A stretch of DNA of 7,545 nt from T3Sed10-241 sp036796255 (GTDB taxonomy: Bacteria; Bacteroidota; Bacteroidia; Flavobacteriales_D; Cryomorphaceae). The translations under genes and the position numbers were made by a program. The notes beneath the pieces were generated by a model, which was given only the letters and a program-made list of their open reading frames with translations, searched no databases and was not told where the DNA came from. The stretch lies in contig DAIRDH010000111.1 of the NCBI GenBank assembly GCA_036796255.1, forward strand, positions 1 through 7,545, read 5' to 3'. Below are positions 1 through 5,944 of this stretch, piece after piece (position 1 is the stretch's first letter; every line of letters begins with the position of its first letter).

Positions 1-2267
1 GCCGCTTGCTCTTTCAGTTTGATCAGGTTGAGTGCCGAACCGGCTTTGAACCACTCTATCTGCTGGGCATTGTAGGTGTGGTTGCAAACGATTACATCCT
101 CGCTGCCATCTTTGTGTGCGAAGCGCAATTTCAAAGGCACACCTTCCGCAAACGTATCGAGGTTGAGGGTATCGATGGTATCGTCTTCCTGCACCTTGTC
201 ATAGTCAGATTCAGTGGCGAAAGTGAGTCCAAGCATGCCCTGCTTCTTGAGGTTGGTCTCGTGGATGCGGGCAAAAGACTTCACCAACACGATGCGCACC
301 CCGAGGTGGCGTGGCTGCATGGCAGCGTGCTCGCGCGATGAACCTTCACCGTAGTTGTGGTCTCCTACCACTACGCTAACGATACCGGCGGCTTTATAAG
401 CGCGTGCGGTGGCAGGTACAGAACCGTATTCGCCAGTGAGTTGATTTTTCACTTTATCGGTTTCCTTGTTGTAGGCATTCACTGCTCCGGTAAGGGTGTT
501 GTCGCTGATATTGTCGAGGTGCCCGCGGAAACGCAACCATGGACCTGCCATGGAAATATGGTCGGTGGTGCACTTGCCAAAGGCTTTGATAAGCAGCTTC
601 ATTCCTGTAAAATTCTTGCCGTGCCATGCATCGAAAGGATCAAGCAACTGCAGGCGCTTGCTGTCAGGCGCCACATCGATGGCTACATCGCCACCGTCTT
701 TGGCTGGCTCCTGGTAGCCTGCATCTTCCACTGCAAATCCCTTTTCAGGCATCTCCAATCCGGTAGGCTCATCGAGCATTACCGCCTGGCCATCCTCATT
801 CATAAGGGTGTCGGTAAGCGGATTGAAAGTGAGGTCGCCGGCTATGGCCATGGCGGTCACAATCTCAGGCGAAGCCACAAAGCTGTGGGTATTCGGGTTG
901 CCGTCGTTGCGCTTGGCAAAGTTGCGGTTGAAGCTCGTGATGATGGAGTTCTTGCGCTTTGGGTCTTTGCTGTGGCGCGCCCATTGACCGATGCAAGGTC
1001 CGCAAGCATTGGCGAGCACCACACCACCTATTTTGTCGAAAGTGTCGAGGAATCCATCGCGCTCTACGGTGAAGCGCACTTGCTCCGAACCAGGGGTAAT
1101 GGTAAACTCCGCCCTGGTTTTGAGGTTTTTATCAACCGCTTGCTGTGCCAGTGAGGCCGCACGCGATATATCTTCGTATGAGGAGTTGGTGCATGAACCG
1201 ATCAATCCTACTTCGAGCTCTTGTGGCCAGCCTTGTGATTTTACCTTTTCGGCAAATTGGGAAATAGGCGTAGCAAGGTCGGGCGTAAAAGGCCCGTTGA
1301 TATGCGGCTCAAGTTCAGAGAGGTTGATCTCAATCACCTGGTCGAAATACTTTTCAGGATTGGCGTATACCTCATCGTCGCCGGTGAGGTGGGCGGCAAT
1401 CTTGTCGGCGAGGTCAGCCACTTCGGCGCGGCCTGTACCGCGGAGGTATATGGCCATTTTCTCGTCGTAGCCAAAAGTAGATGTGGTGGCGCCGATTTCA
1501 GCACCCATGTTGCAAATGGTGCCTTTACCTGTACAAGACAGGCTCTTGGCGCCTTCGCCAAAATATTCAACAATGGCACCTGTACCCCCTTTTACGGTAA
1601 GTATACCTGCCACTTTCAGGATCACATCTTTGGCACTTGCCCAGCCACTCAGGCGGCCGGTGAGCTTCACACCGATGAGTTTTGGGAACTTGAGCTCCCA
1701 TGGCATTCCTGCCATTACATCTACCGCGTCGGCACCACCTACGCCCACAGCCACCATGCCAAGACCGCCGGCATTTACCGTGTGAGAATCGGTACCGATC
1801 ATCATCCCTCCGGGAAATGCGTAGTTCTCAAGCACCACCTGGTGAATGATACCTGCACCTGGCTTCCAGAAGCCGATGCCGTATTTTGAGGATACAGAAC
1901 CCAGGAAGTTGAACACCTCTGAGCTGCTGTTGATAGAGTCTTTAAGGTCTTGCTTGGCGCCGTGCTGGGCGAGGATCAAGTGGTCGCAATGCACCGTGCT
2001 GGGCACAGCAGTTTTCTTCTTGCCGGCCTGCATAAATTGCAAAAGGGCCATTTGGGCAGTGGCATCCTGCATGGCCACGCGGTCGGGAGCGAAATCTACA
2101 TATGACTTTCCGCGCTCGTAAGCCTTCTTTACATCGCCCTCGGAGAGGTGCGAGTAAAGTATCTTTTCCGTGAGGGTAAGTGGCTTTTGCAACACATTGC
2201 GCGCAGCTTCAATGCGTGAGGGGTATCGCTCGTAGAGCGCTTTTATCATATCTAAATCAAAGACCAT
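1..2267 (-). CDS. acn: Aconitate hydratase (mitochondrial-type aconitase), 3' end cut by window
   Basis: Interconverts citrate and isocitrate through cis-aconitate in the TCA cycle, using a [4Fe-4S] cluster; cytoplasmic. The frame is open from ATG at 2267 to the left edge, giving 755 codons with no stop. Cluster ligands are visible as Cys359 in the motif IGSCTNS and Cys422 and Cys425 in NACGPCIG. The substrate-site motif GTDSHT lies at residues 158-163. The catalytic serine is Ser643 in GEGSSREHA. These positions run one higher than the classical residues of mature mitochondrial aconitase (358, 421, 424, 642), so the protein is collinear with that subfamily rather than with the roughly 890-residue AcnA or AcnB forms. 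Mature family members are about 755 residues long, so only the last few residues should be missing. The start is supported by family length; no strong Shine-Dalgarno precedes it. It is transcribed divergently from the permease gene. Confidence 0.96.
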   Translation of the reverse strand, partial: MVFDLDMIKALYERYPSRIEAARNVLQKPLTLTEKILYSHLSEGDVKKAYERGKSYVDFAPDRVAMQDATAQMALLQFMQAGKKKTAVPSTVHCDHLILAQHGAKQDLKDSINSSSEVFNFLGSVSSKYGIGFWKPGAGIIHQVVLENYAFPGGMMIGTDSHTVNAGGLGMVAVGVGGADAVDVMAGMPWELKFPKLIGVKLTGRLSGWASAKDVILKVAGILTVKGGTGAIVEYFGEGAKSLSCTGKGTICNMGAEIGATTSTFGYDEKMAIYLRGTGRAEVADLADKIAAHLTGDDEVYANPEKYFDQVIEINLSELEPHINGPFTPDLATPISQFAEKVKSQGWPQELEVGLIGSCTNSSYEDISRAASLAQQAVDKNLKTRAEFTITPGSEQVRFTVERDGFLDTFDKIGGVVLANACGPCIGQWARHSKDPKRKNSIITSFNRNFAKRNDGNPNTHSFVASPEIVTAMAIAGDLTFNPLTDTLMNEDGQAVMLDEPTGLEMPEKGFAVEDAGYQEPAKDGGDVAIDVAPDSKRLQLLDPFDAWHGKNFTGMKLLIKAFGKCTTDHISMAGPWLRFRGHLDNISDNTLTGAVNAYNKETDKVKNQLTGEYGSVPATARAYKAAGIVSVVVGDHNYGEGSSREHAAMQPRHLGVRIVLVKSFARIHETNLKKQGMLGLTFATESDYDKVQEDDTIDTLNLDTFAEGVPLKLRFAHKDGSEDVIVCNHTYNAQQIEWFKAGSALNLIKLKEQA

Positions 2268-2313
2268 AATTGATTGTTAGGAGTTTAAATTTTTTCAGGC
2301 GTTGCGAAATTAC

Positions 2314-2320
2314 CAAAATA
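2314..2320 (-). promoter_or_regulatory. Possible -7 element for aconitase
   Basis: Read on the minus strand, this is TATTTTG, close to the Bacteroidota -7 consensus TAnnTTTG but one base shorter in the spacer. It lies 47-53 bases upstream of the aconitase ATG, giving a predicted leader of roughly 40 bases. No clear -33 TTTG sits at the expected distance, so the assignment is tentative. Confidence 0.25.
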
Positions 2321-2336
2321 TGATGAGTGGTAAAAA

Positions 2337-2362
2337 TTGCCGCATGAAGAAGCCTACTTTTA
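2337..2362 (+). promoter_or_regulatory. Possible promoter for MacB-like permease
   Basis: TACTTTTA at 2355-2362 matches the Bacteroidota -7 element TAnnTTTG at all but its last base. TTG at 2337-2339 could serve as a weak -33 element, but the 15-base gap is shorter than the usual roughly 19. The element lies about 30 bases before the TTG start at 2393, a reasonable leader length. The divergent region 2268-2392 must hold the promoters for both flanking genes unless they are read through from outside. Confidence 0.25.
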
Positions 2363-2392
2363 TGGCATCTCTTCACGTAAAATGGCTATCCT

Positions 2393-3637
2393 TTGAAAGG
2401 TTTGTACATCGAAAACATGAAAATCGCCCTTCGCGCTGTGCGAAGTCAGGCCCTGCGCACAACGCTTACTGCATTGATCATCGCGGTGGGCATTATGGCC
2501 CTTGTGGGCATACTCACGGCCATTGATGCCCTTCAGGGCAAAATTGAAAACGATTTTCAAAACATGGGCTCGAACACCTTCAGCCTGCGCGCCTCCTCGG
2601 GAAGCCTAAGCGGCAATAATAGTGGCCGCCGCGACAAGGTGAATCCGCCCATCAGCTACAGGGAGGCTGAGTCATTTGCCGAAAGGTATGGCTACCCTGC
2701 CACCACTTCGCTCTCATCGATGGTGAGTGGTACCGCAACGATACAATTCGGCTCGCGCAAGACCAACCCCAATGTGCAGGTGCTCGCCGTAAGCGATGGC
2801 TATCTGAGGACTGCCGGATACAGCGTGGCCAACGGTCGCAACTTCAGCGCCGATGAAGCAGTGGACGGCGCGCCGGTGGCCCTTATCGGCAAAGACGTGC
2901 AAGACAAGCTCTTCAACGATGGGCTGATCAATCCCATTGGCGAGGCCATATTTATTGGCACCAAGCGCTACGTGGTGGTAGGTGTGCTGGCAAGTAAAGG
3001 CAACAGCATAGGCTTCAGTGGCGACAACCAGGTGCTTATCCCATTGCGCAATGCCAGGCTCAACTTCCTCACCTCGCAGAGCACTTTTACAGTAAATGTG
3101 CAAACCATGCGCGCCGAAGACATGAGAGCCGCCGAGATGGCTGCCACAAGCCTTATGCGCAACATTCGCGGCGACAAGCCCGGCGAGCCTTCCACCTTTC
3201 GCGTGGCGCAAAGCGACAACCTTGTGAGTCTGGTGCTTGAGCAACTTTCAGTGATCACCATCATCGCAACAGCCATTGGCATCATCACCCTGCTGGGCGC
3301 TGCAATAGGGCTGATGAACATCATGCTGGTATCGGTTACCGAACGCACCCGAGAAATCGGGGTGCGCAAAGCCATAGGCGCTGCAGCGGGAACCATCCGC
3401 AATCAGTTTTTGATGGAGGCCATCGTTATTGGTCAGATTGGCGGCATACTCGGCATCATCCTTGGCATCACCTGCGGCAACCTCATAGGGCTGCTTATCG
3501 ACAGTCCATTCATTATTCCATGGAAGTGGATTATTGGCGGCGTGGTGCTCTGCTTTGGCGTGGGCCTGGCGAGCGGTTACTATCCAGCGAAAAAGGCCGC
3601 AAGCCTTGACCCGATTGAGTCCTTGAGGTTCGAGTGA
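2393..3637 (+). CDS. ABC transporter permease, MacB/FtsX-like, no ATPase domain
   Basis: Inner-membrane permease of the MacB-type (type VII) ABC family, whose members couple ATP hydrolysis in a partner subunit to movements of a periplasmic domain. At 414 residues it shows the expected architecture. TM1 is at about residues 22-45, followed by a MacB_PCD-like periplasmic domain at about 46-280. The C-terminal FtsX domain has three helices at about 287-314, 339-368 and 376-398. The segment VTERTREIGVRKAIGA (315-330) is the family's cytoplasmic coupling region, and YYPAKKAASLDPIE (397-410) is its usual C-terminal motif. The start is ambiguous: TTG at 2393 (shown as Met) adds the sequence KGLYIEN before the first ATG at 2417. 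An in-frame TAA at 2378-2380 excludes anything further upstream. Such amphipathic residues are common before TM1 in this family, so TTG is preferred. No ATP-binding subunit or membrane-fusion protein is in the window, so the substrate (antibiotic, peptide, lipoprotein or other) is unknown. Confidence 0.9.
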   Translation: MKGLYIENMKIALRAVRSQALRTTLTALIIAVGIMALVGILTAIDALQGKIENDFQNMGSNTFSLRASSGSLSGNNSGRRDKVNPPISYREAESFAERYGYPATTSLSSMVSGTATIQFGSRKTNPNVQVLAVSDGYLRTAGYSVANGRNFSADEAVDGAPVALIGKDVQDKLFNDGLINPIGEAIFIGTKRYVVVGVLASKGNSIGFSGDNQVLIPLRNARLNFLTSQSTFTVNVQTMRAEDMRAAEMAATSLMRNIRGDKPGEPSTFRVAQSDNLVSLVLEQLSVITIIATAIGIITLLGAAIGLMNIMLVSVTERTREIGVRKAIGAAAGTIRNQFLMEAIVIGQIGGILGIILGITCGNLIGLLIDSPFIIPWKWIIGGVVLCFGVGLASGYYPAKKAASLDPIESLRFE

Positions 3638-3647
3638 CATCGCCGCG

Positions 3648-3675
3648 TATTTTAAAATCACTGAATTTTAATATA
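3648..3675. terminator. AT-only inverted repeat after permease gene, possible weak terminator
   Basis: TTAAAAT at 3652-3658 pairs with ATTTTAA at 3665-3671 across a six-base loop. After a T-T mismatch, TAT at 3648-3650 pairs with ATA at 3673-3675, giving 10 pairs in 11 positions. It begins 11 bases after the permease stop, where a terminator is expected. The stem has no G or C and no clean T-tract follows, so its strength as an intrinsic terminator is doubtful. Confidence 0.25.
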
Positions 3676-3708
3676 CTTCAAAAAATCCCGTTCAAAAATT
3701 CAACTAAG

Positions 3709-3738
3709 TTTGACACATCCTTAGCGCTGAATACTTTA
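3709..3738 (+). promoter_or_regulatory. Possible promoter upstream of the outer-membrane barrel gene
   Basis: TTTG at 3709-3712 (inside TTTGACA) is followed after 19 bases by TACTTTA at 3732-3738. This resembles the Bacteroidota -33 TTTG and -7 TAnnTTTG pair with good spacing. The -7 copy is imperfect, lacking the final G. The surrounding 3640-3760 stretch is clearly AT-rich, as expected of a promoter region. If used, it would give an untranslated leader of about 200 bases before the ATG at 3953. Confidence 0.35.
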
Positions 3739-3760
3739 CGGATTTGACTACAAAATCAAA

Positions 3761-3939
3761 CATGCAAGGCATTAGGGTTTTTTACCGGGCTTGGCCACCA
3801 GTGTGACGGGCCCATAAATTCAAGTGTACGCGTTAAACTCAACCCAAGCTGCCATGGTAGGAAACCCATTTTTTCCAAATGCCCAAGCTTCTTCCCAAGC
3901 TGGTCAAAACACATCCACTCACATTTTACATGCAAAGGC
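3761..3939 (+). other. Leader-like block bounded by a near-direct repeat
   Basis: This is the second half of the 315-base gap between the permease and barrel genes. It is more GC-rich than the 120 bases before it. CATGCAAGGC at 3761-3770 recurs as CATGCAAAGGC at 3929-3939, differing by one inserted A. Inside are three copies of the octamer CCCAAGCT (3843-3850, 3882-3889, 3894-3901). GCTTGG at 3789-3794 could pair with any of them. Stop codons are sparse: a minus-strand frame (3756-3962), the barrel gene's own frame from 3818, and a third plus-strand frame from about 3748 to 3940 are all open. No translation resembles a protein I know. It may be a structured leader, a dispersed intergenic repeat or ordinary non-coding sequence. 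Confidence 0.3.
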
Positions 3940-3952
3940 TGAAGGTGGCAAG

Positions 3953-5203
3953 ATGCGACCATCGCTTCAAAAACTTGGTGCTTTTTTGTTTCTCGCCCCT
4001 GCCCTTTTGGTGTCGCTCAACACCTTTGCTCAGGAGGCAGAAGCTGAGGAAAGTGATGCGCCCGAAAAAGAAAAAAACCTCCGCATTGTTCCGCTTCCGG
4101 TGGTTGCCTCCAACCCAACCATGGGCTTCATTTACGGAGTGGCGCCGGGATTCAACTGGTTCATGGGCGACCGCGAAACCACCAGCCAGTCTACAGCGCT
4201 GGCCTCATTGGTGCACACCACCAATGATCAATTGCACTTTATGTTTCGCTCCACTTCCTTTCTCGACGGCGACAAATGGAACCTGATGACCGACCTGCGG
4301 GTGCTGCTCACCTCCCAGCCCACATGGGGTCTTGGCTCGGGCGCACAGGAAACGCGTACACCCATAGTGGGCAGCGATTTCGAAATTTCTGACCGCACCT
4401 ACGCGGACCCAGAGCAAATGCTTGCCTTTAACTATGTACGATTTTGGCAAACTATACTTCGAAGACATGAAGACACGCGCTTGTTTTACGGCGTGGGCTT
4501 ACACCTCGACTTCTACTCTTCTATCGACGACAAGCTCCTTGACCTGGAAAGCGACCCACCGGCCATCACGCACCACTACGCCCATAGCCAGCTCAAAGGC
4601 TTCGACCCTGAGGGCTACACCATGAATGGCCTTTCGGCAAATATCATTTACGACAGCCGCGACAATGTGGCCAATCCGTATAGCGGTCGCTATGCATTTG
4701 CCAGCTTCAGGGGCAACCCCACCTTTATGGGCAGCGACCAAAGCTCATCGCTGCTGTGGCTTGAGTACCGCGATTATTTCAACCTGTCACAAGAGAGGCC
4801 ACGACACATGATTGGCGTATGGTCGTTTGCATCATTTCTCACCAGCGGTGAGGCGCCTTTTCTCGCCCTGCCAGGTTCGGGTTGGGACATGTTTGGCAGG
4901 GCCAGCCGACCCTTTACGCAAGGCCGCTTTCGCGGAGAAGACCTGGCCTACCTCGAGGTGGAGTACCGCTTTCCGCTACTGCGCGACAATGACCTACTAG
5001 GAGGGGTGATTTTTGCCAATACCGCCACAACGAGCAGCCGCACAGCCGACATTAACCTGTTTCAATATATGAACGTAGCTTACGGTGCCGGCCTGCGCAT
5101 CATGATCGACAAGGTGAGCCGCGTGAACATCTGTATGGATTACGGCTGGTCGCCGGGCAGTGGCGCACAGGGATTCTTCCTTGGCCTCAACGAAGTGTTT
5201 TAA
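3953..5203 (+). CDS. BamA/TamA-family outer-membrane beta-barrel protein without POTRA domains
   Basis: Predicted outer-membrane barrel of 416 residues. From ATG at 3953 the protein begins with a typical signal peptide: basic MRPSLQK, a hydrophobic core at about 8-22 and a probable cleavage after NTFA (residue 26). An acidic linker at about 27-41 (EAEAEESDAPEKEK) follows. The rest alternates aromatic and hydrophobic strand segments and shows Omp85/surface-antigen signatures: YDSRDN at 233-238 with NPYSGRY just after, RFRGED at 325-330 in the place of the barrel's conserved RGF/Y loop, YRFPL at 338-342, and a final strand region at about 390-398 (VNICMDYG, like the VRIDYG motif). It ends in Phe, as many outer-membrane proteins do. 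There is no room for POTRA repeats. The frame extends upstream to a GTG at 3824, but those 43 extra residues would bury the signal peptide, so ATG 3953 is chosen. Whether it inserts, transports or simply spans is not shown by the sequence. Confidence 0.85.
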   Translation: MRPSLQKLGAFLFLAPALLVSLNTFAQEAEAEESDAPEKEKNLRIVPLPVVASNPTMGFIYGVAPGFNWFMGDRETTSQSTALASLVHTTNDQLHFMFRSTSFLDGDKWNLMTDLRVLLTSQPTWGLGSGAQETRTPIVGSDFEISDRTYADPEQMLAFNYVRFWQTILRRHEDTRLFYGVGLHLDFYSSIDDKLLDLESDPPAITHHYAHSQLKGFDPEGYTMNGLSANIIYDSRDNVANPYSGRYAFASFRGNPTFMGSDQSSSLLWLEYRDYFNLSQERPRHMIGVWSFASFLTSGEAPFLALPGSGWDMFGRASRPFTQGRFRGEDLAYLEVEYRFPLLRDNDLLGGVIFANTATTSSRTADINLFQYMNVAYGAGLRIMIDKVSRVNICMDYGWSPGSGAQGFFLGLNEVF

Positions 5204-5225
5204 ACCCTCAAGGTTTCAAGTCCAT

Positions 5226-5858
5226 TCATACGGCGGTAGGTGGATCCAGCCCCTTCCAGAGGTAGAGGCTTGCCACACTTCTGTATGGCGCCCAAAGCTC
5301 TGCGCGGGCTATCATGTCCTTGCGTGTGGGGGCAAGCGTTTCAGAGAGGACACCTTCATCGTTGGTAAAAACAAAGCGCTCCATCCCTTTCCTTATGGCA
5401 AGGTCATCAATGGGAAAAACATCTTCGCGGAGCAGGGTAAAAATGAGAAACATTTGCGCAGTCCATAAGCCAATTCCTTTGATCTCTGTGAGCGAGGCGA
5501 TGACTTCGGAATCTTCCATCTCATGGAGGCGGCTGTAGGTTTCTGCATTTTTGGCGAAAGCCGAGGCCAGGGCATGGAGGTATGTGGACTTTTGGCCGCT
5601 GAGCCCTACGGAGCGTAACTCTTCGGTACCCATGTCGAGTATACGGCCCGGGCTTACATCATTTGCCGCAAGGCGCTGGAGCCTGGCGTGAATGGTGGCC
5701 GCTGCCTTGGTGCTTACCTGCTGTGAAATGATGGCCTCCACCAGGGTGTGGAAATCACTGCGGGGCGTGGGCAACTCAATTGTACCCAATCGGGCGATAA
5801 GTGTTGCCATGGCTTCATCCTTGGTGCTGAGAAACTTAATCGCTTTATGAACGTCCAT
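5226..5858 (-). CDS. DNA-3-methyladenine glycosylase, AlkA-type, short HhH-GPD form
   Basis: Base-excision repair enzyme expected to remove alkylated purines such as 3-methyladenine from DNA; cytoplasmic. At 210 residues it contains the HhH-GPD fold alone, without the N-terminal domain of E. coli AlkA (282 residues). LVEAIISQQVSTKAA (39-53) is the family's early conserved helix. The helix-hairpin-helix is at about 123-140 with IKGIGLWTA (126-134). The segment DVFPIDDLAIRKG (146-158) carries the catalytic aspartate; by comparison with AlkA's VFLPDD the second Asp, 152, is most likely the active residue. ELWAPYRSVASLYLW (187-201) is the characteristic AlkA C-terminal helix. There is no cysteine, which rules out the iron-sulfur Nth/MutY groups. 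The gene converges on the barrel gene with a 22-base gap and diverges from the phosphorylase gene. No adjacent ada or ogt gene is seen. Exact base specificity is inferred from family only. Confidence 0.92.
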   Translation of the reverse strand: MDVHKAIKFLSTKDEAMATLIARLGTIELPTPRSDFHTLVEAIISQQVSTKAAATIHARLQRLAANDVSPGRILDMGTEELRSVGLSGQKSTYLHALASAFAKNAETYSRLHEMEDSEVIASLTEIKGIGLWTAQMFLIFTLLREDVFPIDDLAIRKGMERFVFTNDEGVLSETLAPTRKDMIARAELWAPYRSVASLYLWKGLDPPTAV

Positions 5859-5889
5859 TCTTCAAAACTTGGGGATAAATAAAATCAAA

Positions 5890-5914
5890 TTGTCATTTTA
5901 ACACTTTAATTTTG
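5890..5914 (+). promoter_or_regulatory. Bacteroidota-type promoter for the glucan phosphorylase
   Basis: TAATTTTG at 5907-5914 is an exact match to the -7 consensus TAnnTTTG. A TTG at 5890-5892 may be a weak -33 element, though the 14-base gap is shorter than typical. Transcription would start near 5921, leaving about 24 bases before the ATG at 5945. The region is AT-rich and only 86 bases long, and it must also serve the divergent glycosylase gene, for which I see no comparably good element. Confidence 0.5.
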
Positions 5915-5944
5915 GCTGCGAACAAAAACCAAAGCAAGACACAC

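Noticed and set aside
1..2267. Long plus-strand open frames such as 357-1154 and 1257-1889
   Set aside because: They lie antisense to the aconitase frame, whose cluster cysteines and catalytic motifs are intact, and their translations show no family resemblance. They are codon-bias shadows.
2302..2526. Plus-strand ORF across the aconitase-permease intergenic region
   Set aside because: It starts at TTG, overlaps the permease gene in another frame and has an unlikely Cys/His-rich translation; treated as a shadow.
2714..3661. Minus-strand open frames under the permease gene (2714-3244, 2968-3402, 3248-3661)
   Set aside because: They are antisense shadows of a well-supported membrane protein; their His/Ala-rich or Ser/Met-rich translations are typical of reverse-frame artefacts.
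3762..3806. Fourteen-codon ORF starting MQGIRVFY in the barrel-gene leader, a possible leader peptide
   Set aside because: No convincing ribosome binding site, no regulatory codon run and no attenuator-like hairpin beside it; ORFs of this length are expected by chance.
3824..3952. N-terminal extension of the barrel protein from GTG 3824
   Set aside because: It would place 43 polar residues ahead of a clear signal peptide; ATG 3953 gives a normal secreted protein.
3756..3962. 68-codon minus-strand ORF spanning the leader and overlapping the start of the barrel gene
   Set aside because: It would overlap the barrel gene's start, has no visible promoter or ribosome binding site, and its translation resembles no known family. 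It is kept only as part of the low-stop-density observation.
5202..5216. AAACC-CTCAA-GGTTT inverted repeat between the convergent barrel and glycosylase genes as a bidirectional terminator
   Set aside because: The stem has only five pairs and no T-tract follows on either strand, so it is not supportable as an intrinsic terminator, though the location is right.
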